14,354 nt of DNA. It comes from a bacterium. GTDB taxonomy: Bacteria; RBG-13-66-14. The stretch is taken from positions 1 to 14,354 of the forward strand of contig DATKYS010000143.1 in the NCBI GenBank assembly GCA_035528375.1. The letters are read 5' to 3'. Below the pieces are notes generated by a model that searched no databases, was not told the origin of the DNA, and saw nothing but the letters and a program-made list of their open reading frames with translations. Positions 1 through 6,356 of this stretch are shown one piece after another. The number at the start of each line of letters is the position of its first letter. Position 1 is the stretch's first letter. The position numbers and the translations under genes were made by a program.

Positions 1-586
1 CGTCGTCGGAGTGTTCGGGATCGGCGGACCGGGGTATGCCGTCGGGGCCGTCGTTGTCGTAATCGGCGAAGTTGATCCGGGGGTCCGCGGCCACCAGGGC
101 GTAGCGCACCATCCCCTGGGAGTTGCGCGGGTAGTCGCCGAAACCGTACTCCCCGTCGGTGAAGAAGCCGTAATCCAGGTCCTCGTCGGTGGGATCGTAG
201 GTTCCGCTGACCCGGATCCAGGCCGAATCTATGTCGGTTTCCTCGTCGCCCACGATCCGCACCCGGCTGCCGGTCACCTCGTCCCAGTAGTCGGTGAAGG
301 TGCCCGGCTCCTGGTTGCGGCGGAAAATTATCTTCCCGTACTCCAGCGGCGGGTGGATGTCCTTGTCCGCCGGCCGGTCGTCGAAATCCACCAACAGGAC
401 GAGGGGCCGGACGGTGAGGTTGGACGCGGGGGGAACCGGGGAGGGCCGGTCCACGCCGTCGGGGCGCTCCGGCTCGGCGAAGGTGTACGGCTGGGTGAGC
501 CCGTAGTATTCGTAGAGCTCCGCCGGCATGCCGGGCATGGCCCAGGATGCGCAGAAGAAGAGGAGCAGGAGGAGGGTTACCCGCAA
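1..586 (-). CDS. M6-family (immune inhibitor A-like) secreted metalloprotease, N-terminal part, cut by window edge
   Basis: Reading the minus strand from a TTG at 586 gives 195 open codons that run off the left edge. Seen: a signal peptide (Arg2, then a hydrophobic run of residues 3-15 with five leucines, and a likely cut after Ala16), a hydrophobic beta-strand ending in VDFDD at residues 66-70, TDYWDEVTGS at 98-107, and YDNDG at 176-180 followed by DGIP. Known: M6 peptidase domains open with a V-L-x-V-D-F-x-D strand, then an 'x-D-Y-x-x-E-x-S-x-G' segment and an acidic D-Y-D-x-D-G metal-binding loop, before the HExxH zinc site. The HExxH would lie beyond the edge, so activity cannot be judged. 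The TTG start is chosen because CGGAGG sits 5 nt upstream and translation begins directly at a signal peptide; an in-frame GTG lies 12 codons earlier (598) but would put a proline-rich stretch before it. The product is probably exported and acts outside the cell. It could instead be a non-catalytic M6-like surface protein. Confidence 0.72.
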   Translation of the reverse strand, partial: MRVTLLLLLFFCASWAMPGMPAELYEYYGLTQPYTFAEPERPDGVDRPSPVPPASNLTVRPLVLLVDFDDRPADKDIHPPLEYGKIIFRRNQEPGTFTDYWDEVTGSRVRIVGDEETDIDSAWIRVSGTYDPTDEDLDYGFFTDGEYGFGDYPRNSQGMVRYALVAADPRINFADYDNDGPDGIPRSADPEHSDD

Positions 587-850
587 CGGAGCCTCCGGCG
601 TCGGATGCACGGTGTCAATATAGCAAAAAGGGGACCCCGGCGCCAGCCTCGGGTCCGGAGAGGAGGTGACCGGTTTCCCGGACGGCGGCGGATGGGGACC
701 GCCGGCCTGCAGGGACAAGGACCGCGTCGCCATCCATCCAGCCATTGCAGGTTTACACACCTCGGGCACGTTTTCTCCGTTGTATCAAATCAGGTACAAT
801 ACAGAGTCGTGAATGCGGCCGAGGGGAAAACGGCGCGGGACGGCGAACGG
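587..850. other. Divergent intergenic region between protease and AsmA-like genes
   Basis: These 264 bases separate two divergent genes. The left side carries the extended -10 for the protease. On the plus strand TACAAT (795-800) is a passable -10 for the AsmA-like gene, but no -35 is found at the right distance (772-777 reads TTTCTC). A GTG at 809 lies only about 8 nt beyond that -10, so a nearly leaderless message starting there is possible. I see no RNA gene, repeat or plausible small ORF. The plus-strand frame stays open across the whole region, but its translation is arginine- and glycine-rich and does not look like protein. Confidence 0.45.
617..625 (-). promoter_or_regulatory. Extended -10 promoter for the M6 protease gene
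   Basis: The minus strand reads TGCTATATT, an extended -10 element (TGn followed by TATATT, one mismatch to TATAAT). It lies about 30 nt upstream of the TTG start at 586. No clear -35 hexamer is seen upstream, as is usual for extended -10 promoters. Inferred from sequence match only. Confidence 0.5.
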
Positions 851-3800
851 GTGTCAAAGACCACTATTGCCATAGGCCGCTGGACGGCCCAGATTCTCGT
901 CGGCATCCTCGCCGGGGTGGCGACCCTCGTCGTCGTCGCCACCGGAGTCTTCCGTCTCCTCTACCCCGAGGAGAAGCTCAAGGGGCTGGTGCTGGGGCTG
1001 GTCAACGAAAGCCTCCAGGGCGAGGTGTCCGTCGGCCCCGTGTTCATCTCGCCCCTGACCGGCCTGGTGGTGCGGGACCTCGTGATCCTCTCCAGCGAGG
1101 AGTTCGACCGTGCGCCGGCCGTGCGGCTCGACGAGTTCGTCCTCCACTACGATCTGGGGAAGCTCCTCATCGACAACCGGATAAGCCTGGACGTGGTCGA
1201 GGCCCGGGGCGTGAAAGTCAACCTGATCGAGATTCCAGGCCTGGGCTGGAACGTCGAGCACCTGGTCGCGCCCAGCGAAGAGGAGAAACCGCCCTTCACC
1301 TGGGACTCCCTTCCGGTGGACGTCCGGCTCAGGCGCCTGTCCGTCCAGGAGCTGGACGTCACGGTCTCGGACGACATCGCGGCCAGCCTCGGGGGCCTGT
1401 CGCTAATCCTAGACGGGTTCGACACCGGGAATCCCGGCCCCGTGTGCCTGAATATCAGGAAAGAGCCAGGTCCCGCGAGCCTGCGCCTGGGCCCGGCGGG
1501 AAACCCCTCAGCCGCGGGGCGCATAGATGAGCTGAGCCTGAACCTGGACCTCACCGTCCCCGGTGACCCGCTCGAGGCCACGGCGGTCTCGGGCGGTTTC
1601 TACGTCGCCGCCTCGGGGATAAACATCTCCGCCCCCCTGGAGTTCGCCCCCGCGGGGGAGCTCGTCCTGCGGGGCGCCTTCGACGCCGACCTGACGGCGC
1701 TGGGCGTCAACCTCACCGGGGGACGGCTGACCCTGGGCGACTACCTCGCCCTGGGGCTGGAGGTGACGGCGACGCTGAGCGGAGAGCCCCGGGCGGTCGT
1801 GAAGCTCGATCTGGAGAAGGCCGAGCTGGGTCCCCTGGTCCGGGACCTTTCCACCATTCTGCCGAATATCGGGGCCGCGGGCGGTGTCTCCGGCACGGTG
1901 GGCCTGGACGTGCGCCTGGACGAGTCCTTCGCGCCCCGGTGGGCCGGCGTCGAGGCCGAGCTCGACCTCGCCCAAGTCGAGGGCGGGATGGCGCTCCCCA
2001 CCGGGCCGGCCCGCGTGGTGGGCCTGAACGGCAAAGTCGTCCTGCACACCGAAGTGGAACTCGACGACCCGAGACCCGTGGTGGACCTGGCGGCGGACCT
2101 CTCCATCCTGAGCGCCGAGCAGGGACCCTACTCGGCGGGCGACCTGGCGCTCTCCGCGAACGGAACGGTGGACCTGACCGGCCTTTCCGCCACGGGGCTC
2201 GAGGTGGATTTCAGGGCCGGTCACCTGTCGAGCCTGGGTGAGCCCGGTCCCCTCCTGGCGACAGACCTCGCCGTCAGCGGGACGTTTTCCGCCGATCTGA
2301 CGAGGGGCAGCTTCACCGCCGAGGGGCTGCGGTTGAATCTGGGGACGGTGCGATTGGCGGGCGCGGGGCTTCCCGGCCCCGTGTCGCTCGACGACGTTTC
2401 CCTCGAAGGATCGCTGGCGGCCGATCTGAAGGGCGGAAACGTCACCCTCGTAGGGATGAAGGTGGACCTGGGCGACGCGCTCCACTGGCGCGGCGACGCC
2501 AGGGTGAACGACTTCGGCCGGGGGGGAGCCTCCGTCAGGTTCGACGAGTTCGTGATAAATCTCGACCGGGCGCTCGGCCTGATCCCGCCCGGGATGGTCG
2601 AGCTGCCGCCGGTGAAGCCCGTCGGAACAGCCCGCATCCGGGGATGGGTCGAGGTGGCGCCGGGCGCGCTGGACGACCCCGACCCCCTGACCCTGGCCCG
2701 CTCGCTCCGGACTCACCTCGCCCTCGAGCTGACCGACGTCTCGATCGGCCTCCCCCAGGGGGGTGCCGACGGCATCAACGCCGACCTCGCCCTCGATTTC
2801 GACTCCGGCGACGGGGACCTGGAGCTGGACGCCACCGTCGCCGATGTCGTTCTCACCGACCTGCCCGTGCCCGTGCAGGGGGTGACACTGGTTTTCAAGG
2901 GCCGCCTGAGGGGACTGGAAGAAATCCAGTTGGAAAAAATCGAGGCCGGAGTTGACTCGCTGGACTTCAGCCTCACCGGAAACGGGGCGGTCTCCGACCT
3001 TTTCGGGACGCCCACCGCGGCTCTCGACCTGCAGGGGAGGGTGGGACGGATCGGGGAGCCCATGAAGGCCTGCGCGGGGATGGTTGACGTGGAAGGCCAG
3101 GTGGGGCTGGAGCTCGCCCTGCGCGGTCCGGTGCAGGGACCGAAACCGATGCGGATCACCGGGCGGCTCCGGTTCCACCAGATAAACTTCAGGCAGGGGG
3201 GCGTCCTCTCCGTCACCGGCATCGAGGGGGAGCTGCCGATTGACAACAAGGTCGTCCTCAGCGCGCCCCTCCCGCTGCCCGGGAGGACCGAGGAACACCC
3301 GTCACCCTTCGGCGAGCGCCGGTACGAGCTCCTGGCCCCCTTCACCCCGCCCCCCGATCTGACCATCGGCGAGGTCCGCATCGCCGGGGGGCAGATGCCC
3401 GAGATGCGGGCGAACGACCTCGAGCTCACCTGGGGCGTCACCGGCGGCGGGTTGCACATCTGGCGCCTGGCGGCAAAGGCTCTGGGCGGCAGCCTGGTGG
3501 GCAGGCTCAACATCCTGTTGACCGACGTGGTCCCGAGCTTCAGCCTCCAGCTCGAGTTCAGCGACGTGAACGTGGGCTACCTCATCGAGGGCGTCGAGCC
3601 GACGGAAGGCGCGGAGATCAACGGAGACCTCCGCCTGAGCGGGAGCGGCGCGGATTTATCCGACATCATCACCCGGTTCGACGTGGAGGGGTCCGTCAAC
3701 ATCACCCGGATCGGCAAAGAGGTGCTGGATAAGATGCTCCTCTTCCTGGACCCCGAGGGCACCAATCCCTCGATCACCCAGGTCCGCGGCCTGTTGGGCG

Positions 3801-4018
3801 GGTTTCAGAAGCAGCCGGACCTGGTCACGATGGACCTGAAGAACCAGCGCATGACGATGAAAATCCGCGTCGTGGACACCGGCTTTTCGCTGCTCTCCCT
3901 TTTCACCAGTTTCATCAATCTCTCCGAGTTCACCATCCCCCGCATCCCCATCGCCGACATCATGCGCCGCTACATGCTTCCCGAAACCCAGGGCACAGGT
4001 GTGGACATCTACGACTGA
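851..4018 (+). CDS. AsmA-like envelope protein (large, single N-terminal membrane anchor)
   Basis: From the GTG at 851 the protein has 1055 residues. A short basic N-terminus leads into one hydrophobic segment (about residues 12-34), then a segment typical of AsmA-type proteins (FISPLTGLVVRDLVI and a strand pattern ending in NVEHLV). The rest is a long region of alternating hydrophobic strands with many G-x-L-x-L patterns, as expected for the repeating beta groove of AsmA/YhdP/TamB-like proteins. The last 150 residues (INGDLRLSGSG, then IPRIPIADIMRRYM) resemble the AsmA-like C-terminal region. Known: these proteins are anchored in the inner membrane, span the periplasm, and several are implicated in moving phospholipid to the outer membrane. 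That role here is inferred. The frame stays open upstream to position 11, but that part is shadow of the minus-strand protease. An alternative GTG at 809 would add 14 residues; no start has a strong Shine-Dalgarno sequence. The TetR gene follows 88 bp downstream on the same strand. Confidence 0.8.
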   Translation: MSKTTIAIGRWTAQILVGILAGVATLVVVATGVFRLLYPEEKLKGLVLGLVNESLQGEVSVGPVFISPLTGLVVRDLVILSSEEFDRAPAVRLDEFVLHYDLGKLLIDNRISLDVVEARGVKVNLIEIPGLGWNVEHLVAPSEEEKPPFTWDSLPVDVRLRRLSVQELDVTVSDDIAASLGGLSLILDGFDTGNPGPVCLNIRKEPGPASLRLGPAGNPSAAGRIDELSLNLDLTVPGDPLEATAVSGGFYVAASGINISAPLEFAPAGELVLRGAFDADLTALGVNLTGGRLTLGDYLALGLEVTATLSGEPRAVVKLDLEKAELGPLVRDLSTILPNIGAAGGVSGTVGLDVRLDESFAPRWAGVEAELDLAQVEGGMALPTGPARVVGLNGKVVLHTEVELDDPRPVVDLAADLSILSAEQGPYSAGDLALSANGTVDLTGLSATGLEVDFRAGHLSSLGEPGPLLATDLAVSGTFSADLTRGSFTAEGLRLNLGTVRLAGAGLPGPVSLDDVSLEGSLAADLKGGNVTLVGMKVDLGDALHWRGDARVNDFGRGGASVRFDEFVINLDRALGLIPPGMVELPPVKPVGTARIRGWVEVAPGALDDPDPLTLARSLRTHLALELTDVSIGLPQGGADGINADLALDFDSGDGDLELDATVADVVLTDLPVPVQGVTLVFKGRLRGLEEIQLEKIEAGVDSLDFSLTGNGAVSDLFGTPTAALDLQGRVGRIGEPMKACAGMVDVEGQVGLELALRGPVQGPKPMRITGRLRFHQINFRQGGVLSVTGIEGELPIDNKVVLSAPLPLPGRTEEHPSPFGERRYELLAPFTPPPDLTIGEVRIAGGQMPEMRANDLELTWGVTGGGLHIWRLAAKALGGSLVGRLNILLTDVVPSFSLQLEFSDVNVGYLIEGVEPTEGAEINGDLRLSGSGADLSDIITRFDVEGSVNITRIGKEVLDKMLLFLDPEGTNPSITQVRGLLGGFQKQPDLVTMDLKNQRMTMKIRVVDTGFSLLSLFTSFINLSEFTIPRIPIADIMRRYMLPETQGTGVDIYD

Positions 4019-4026
4019 TGAATGAG

Positions 4027-4050
4027 ACGAGGGGTTTAAACCCCTTGCCT
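4027..4050. repeat. REP-like palindrome, copy 1
   Basis: A 16-bp perfect palindrome, AGGGGTTTAAACCCCT (4030-4045), begins 11 bp after the AsmA-like stop. With flanks, the 20-mer at 4028-4047 matches the copy at 12693-12712 at 19 of 20 positions. It has no T-run after the stem, so it is not a standard Rho-independent terminator, although a hairpin here could protect the 3' end of the message or slow transcription. The shared sequence at two unrelated loci suggests a dispersed element. Confidence 0.6.
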
Positions 4051-4106
4051 TCTACTGATCGCTCCGCATTCAAAGCGCTCCGCCATCCCGACGGCAGGTG
4101 TCAGAT

Positions 4107-4700
4107 ATGACCGAAAAACCCCTCACCGAGACCCAGATGCGGATTCTGGGCGCCGCCCGGGGGCTCCTGGAGCACCGGTCGGTGGGCGAGCTCCGGATGC
4201 GCGACATCGCCCGGGCCGGCGGTCTGGCGCCCGCGTCGGTGTACGACCATTTCCGGGGCAAGGACGACCTCCTCCGGGCGCTGTGGCAGCTCGAGGCGGC
4301 CGATCTGGCCCGGCGCTTCGAGCGGGCCCTCGAGACCGCGGCCGATGGGGTGGAAGGCATGGTGGCCTTCGGCTACGCCGTTTTCAGCGATTTCGCCGGT
4401 TACGCCGGGAGCCGGGCGCGTACCGTCGAGTTCCTCCTGGACTCCCGCTTCGGCGGTACGGCCAAGGACGCCCTGGTCCGGGGGCACCACCAACTCCGCG
4501 CGCTGCTGGTGAGCGCCCTCCAGCGGACCTTTCCCGGCATACCGCTCCGGCGGGCCAAGGCGCTTTCCGATCTGACGCTGGCCGTCACCTCGGGGCTGGC
4601 CCTGGCCCACCTCTACGGCGGGAACGAGCTGGACCCCGATGTGCTCTTCGGGCAGTGGCTCGAGCTCCTCGAATTGTCGGTGACGCACCTGAAGGATTGA
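4107..4700 (+). CDS. TetR/AcrR-family transcriptional regulator
   Basis: The protein has 197 residues, normal for the family. Residues 8-57 form the TetR DNA-binding domain: helix 1 (TQMRILGAARGLLEH), then the helix-turn-helix MRDIARAGGLAPASVYDHF at 31-49 with the family-typical Y-x-H-F and a following G-K-D-D-L-L. The C-terminal two thirds are helical and variable, as for a ligand-binding and dimerisation domain; its inducer cannot be read from the sequence. ATG 4107 is preferred because AGGTG lies 6 nt upstream; a GTG at 4098 (three extra residues) is the alternative but uses that same AGGTG as its own codon. It lies 88 bp after the AsmA-like gene, so it may be read from that transcript, and it converges with the DUF3795 gene across a terminator. 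Its target is unknown; the adjacent AsmA-like gene or its own promoter are the natural candidates. Confidence 0.88.
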   Translation: MTEKPLTETQMRILGAARGLLEHRSVGELRMRDIARAGGLAPASVYDHFRGKDDLLRALWQLEAADLARRFERALETAADGVEGMVAFGYAVFSDFAGYAGSRARTVEFLLDSRFGGTAKDALVRGHHQLRALLVSALQRTFPGIPLRRAKALSDLTLAVTSGLALAHLYGGNELDPDVLFGQWLELLELSVTHLKD

Positions 4701-4715
4701 TACCGATCGAGGATT

Positions 4716-4748
4716 AAAAAACCGACCCCCCGGGTCGGTTGGCGTTTT
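4716..4748. terminator. Bidirectional Rho-independent terminator
   Basis: A perfect 9-bp stem, AACCGACCC (4720-4728) with GGGTCGGTT (4732-4740), encloses a CCC loop. On the plus strand the stem is followed by GGCGTTTTT; on the minus strand by a run of six T (complement of 4716-4721). It sits exactly between the convergent TetR gene (stop 4700) and DUF3795 gene (stop 4766) and should serve both. Confidence 0.85.
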
Positions 4749-4765
4749 TAAAAAAACGGGGACCG

Positions 4766-5062
4766 TCAGGCCTTCCGGCGGGAGTCCAGGTTTTTCCTCG
4801 CCCCGTCGCCGCCGGGGAAGGAGCGGAAGAACTCGTCGAGAATCCCGCAGACGTACCGGTCGCACTCGGCGCAGGTCGGCACGCCCCTTTCCAGAGCGCA
4901 GGACCGAATCCGGCAATCCTCGAAGGAGCACCCCGGCGCGTCCGACGGCCCGGCGAAGCAGCCGCCGCAGGGAATCGTCCCCGCCCCGTAGTCCTTCCCG
5001 CCGACGGCCAGGGAAGGGCAGGCGTCGCAGTCCAGACCGCAGAATCCGCCGCGCTCCAGCAT
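4766..5062 (-). CDS. DUF3795 cysteine-rich protein, short paralogue
   Basis: A 98-residue protein with eleven cysteines: C8, C12, C15, C32, C35, C45, C50, C55, C64, C67 and C72. The opening GGFCGLDCDACP and the C-x2-C spacing are hallmarks of the DUF3795 family, whose function is not known to me; the clustered cysteines suggest a metal (zinc or iron-sulfur) site, which is inference. All eleven cysteines align with those of the neighbouring 114-residue paralogue at 5163-5507. The difference is a shorter segment between C15 and C32, where the longer protein has about 19 extra residues. The gene lies 100 bp downstream of that paralogue, last in a minus-strand group, and ends at the bidirectional terminator. 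Its Shine-Dalgarno sequence is weak: a G-run (GGGGGA) lies about 10 nt from the ATG. Confidence 0.83.
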   Translation of the reverse strand: MLERGGFCGLDCDACPSLAVGGKDYGAGTIPCGGCFAGPSDAPGCSFEDCRIRSCALERGVPTCAECDRYVCGILDEFFRSFPGGDGARKNLDSRRKA

Positions 5063-5162
5063 GAATCACCGTCCCCCGCCCAGAATCGCACCGATCAACG
5101 ATGGCTGCGATACGGCGTCATTCTTATCACCGCCCCCGCCCGGAGCCGCGCCGCCGCGGAAA

Positions 5163-5507
5163 CTAACCCTTCCGGCGGGCATCCAGGTTGGCCTGGGCCT
5201 CGGGGGCAACCGCGAAGAATTCGGCGAGCCGGTCGCAGGCGTAGTCGGGGCACTCGGCGCAGGTGTCCACGCCTCTTTGTAACGCGCAGGCCCGAATGCC
5301 GCACTCGTGGGCGTGGCAACCCGTGGGCTCCGGGGGCCGGGCAAAGCAGCCGGCGCAGGGGATGCTCTCGGGCGGAATGTCCGCCCCGTACATCTTCGAC
5401 CATTCGGCGGCGACCGCCGCCAGAGCCGCCTCGTCCCCCTTGCGGGTGGCCAGGAGGGCGGGGCAGGTGTCGCAGTCTATTCCGCAGAAACCTCCGGTTT
5501 CGAGCAT
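5163..5507 (-). CDS. DUF3795 cysteine-rich protein, full-length paralogue
   Basis: A 114-residue protein with the DUF3795 pattern: GGFCGIDCDTCP at residues 5-16, then IPCAGCF, GCHAHEC, IRAC and TCAECPDYAC. Its eleven cysteines are C8, C12, C15, C51, C54, C64, C69, C74, C83, C86 and C91. The ATG at 5507 is chosen over an in-frame upstream ATG (5591) because GGAGGG precedes it and the shorter form starts with the same MLE-x-GGFCG as its paralogue; the longer form would run well into the VOC gene. It follows the VOC gene by 10 bp and is probably co-transcribed with it. No catalytic function can be assigned; metal binding is likely from the cysteine content. Confidence 0.87.
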   Translation of the reverse strand: MLETGGFCGIDCDTCPALLATRKGDEAALAAVAAEWSKMYGADIPPESIPCAGCFARPPEPTGCHAHECGIRACALQRGVDTCAECPDYACDRLAEFFAVAPEAQANLDARRKG

Positions 5508-5517
5508 CACCCTCCCC

Positions 5518-5847
5518 CTAATGTTGGCTCCACAGGCCGATGACGTTTCCCTCGGTGTCGGCGAAATAGGCGTAGTAGCCGAAGCCCTCACCGATGTGGG
5601 TCCTGGGGGTGACGGTTTTACCCCCGGCCCGTTCCACCTCGCCCAGCTTGGCGGTGATGTCCGCCACCTCGACGTAGATGACCGGCGCGACGATTTTCGT
5701 GTCCAGGCCGCCGGTGATGCTGTTCGGGGGGCGGAACATGTGGTAACCTTGGCTGACTTCCGTCTTCCACCCGAATACGTCCCGGTAGAAGGGGGCGAGC
5801 TTTGCGGGGTTCTTCGTCGGGATATCGAAATGGCAAACGCCGTGCAT
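5518..5847 (-). CDS. VOC-superfamily (glyoxalase/bleomycin-resistance-like) protein
   Basis: A 109-residue single-domain protein. The N-terminus HFDIPTKNPAKLAPFYRDVFGW and the C-terminal YYAYFADTEGNVIGLW match the VOC subgroup annotated as 'predicted enzyme related to lactoylglutathione lyase'. In the middle, a strand VIYVEVADITAKLGEVERAGG matches the usual V-x-V-x-D-I-x-A-x-L-x-x-v-e-x-x-G-G pattern. His6 is a possible metal ligand, but the usual C-terminal glutamate position reads glycine in NVIGLW, so a classic glyoxalase metal site is incomplete in one chain. The substrate is unknown. The start is supported by GGGAGGT just upstream. It lies 35 bp after the small zinc-ribbon gene and 10 bp before the DUF3795 gene, consistent with an operon. 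Confidence 0.9.
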   Translation of the reverse strand: MHGVCHFDIPTKNPAKLAPFYRDVFGWKTEVSQGYHMFRPPNSITGGLDTKIVAPVIYVEVADITAKLGEVERAGGKTVTPRTHIGEGFGYYAYFADTEGNVIGLWSQH

Positions 5848-5882
5848 TTTGTTACCTCCCTGAACGCCGCCCGAAGCGCCCG

Positions 5883-5993
5883 CTACTCCTTCTTCAGCGC
5901 CTCACGCGGGGCGCCGCACTTGGGGCAGACCTTCGGGCAGCAGCGCACGTCCTCGGTCTCGTGACCGCATTTGCCGCAGATGAATACCGCCAC
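5883..5993 (-). CDS. Small RCKP-type rubredoxin-like zinc-ribbon protein (36 aa)
   Basis: From a GTG at 5993 the minus strand encodes 36 residues, starting MAVFICGKCGHETED and ending CCPKVCPKCGAPREA plus a short tail. The arrangement C-x2-C-G ... C-P-x2-C-P-x-C-G-A is that of very small rubredoxin-like zinc ribbons ('RCKP-type'); here the eponymous segment reads RCCPKVCPKCG. It most likely folds around one zinc or iron atom, possibly as a redox or structural partner. AGGA lies close upstream of the GTG as a modest ribosome site. The next gene, VOC, begins 35 bp downstream and on the same strand, making this the first gene of the minus-strand group. No strong promoter is visible in 5994-6082. 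The compositional match and the adjacent position make it a real gene despite its size. Confidence 0.75.
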   Translation of the reverse strand: MAVFICGKCGHETEDVRCCPKVCPKCGAPREALKKE

Positions 5994-6082
5994 GGTTCCT
6001 GCTCGGAAAAGGGATTTCTGACACCCCCCAGAATAACCCTTTTTCGACGGGCCCGCAAGGGCGGTCCCGGGCCACCGGAGGG

Positions 6083-6111
6083 TTGACTAGCAAAACCCCC
6101 TTGACTATACT
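6083..6111 (+). promoter_or_regulatory. Sigma-70-type promoter for tRNA-Leu and possibly recO onward
   Basis: TTGACT (6083-6088, five of six to the -35 consensus) and TATACT (6106-6111, five of six to the -10) are separated by exactly 17 bp. Transcription would start near 6118, about 40 bp before the mature tRNA. It is the best promoter in the window. Confidence 0.85.
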
Positions 6112-6156
6112 CACCCAGCCGTGTCTGCGACAGCGCAGCCGTAGCTCACCACCGGT

Positions 6157-6243
6157 GCCGGGGTGGCGGAACTGGCAGACGCGCATGGTTGAGGGCCATG
6201 TGGGGGAAACCCTGTAGGAGTTCAAGTCTCCTTCCCGGCACCA
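6157..6243 (+). tRNA. tRNA-Leu, anticodon GAG
   Basis: An 87-nt class II tRNA with CCA encoded (6241-6243). Acceptor stem GCCGGGG pairs with TCCCGGC (last pair G-T). The anticodon arm is CATGG / TTGAGGG / CCATG, giving anticodon GAG at 6191-6193, which reads CUC and CUU leucine codons. A long variable arm (GGGG ... ACCC) follows, then T-arm AGGAG / TTCAAGT / CTCCT. The discriminator base is A, as expected for leucine. It is the first element after the strong promoter, and recO begins 113 bp downstream without an obvious terminator between them. Confidence 0.96.
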
Positions 6244-6356
6244 ACCGACCACCGGATTCACCGACAACGGGTCGGCCGGAATCGTCCGGCTCCCCGGGCG
6301 AAGAGCCGGTAGGATTCTTTCATTTCCACCCCCAGCCGGGAACGACCAGGTTCGGC

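Noticed and set aside
11-850. Open plus-strand frame continuous with the AsmA-like gene
   Set aside because: Its translation lacks a plausible domain, is rich in Arg, Gly and Val, and mirrors a clear M6 protease on the minus strand; the AsmA-like protein begins naturally with a membrane anchor after 851.
1508-3298. 596-codon minus-strand ORF inside the AsmA-like gene
   Set aside because: High GC keeps antisense frames open; the translation is full of His, Arg, Gln and Gly with no recognisable pattern, whereas the plus strand has a coherent AsmA-like fold.
5263-5964. 233-codon plus-strand ORF across the VOC and DUF3795 genes
   Set aside because: The minus strand carries recognised families with good ribosome sites; the plus frame has no recognisable domain.
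6275-6290. Hairpin GCCGGA/TCCGGC between tRNA-Leu and recO as a terminator
   Set aside because: A 6-bp stem with a 4-base loop and no T-run; more likely chance in GC-rich DNA or part of tRNA trailer processing.
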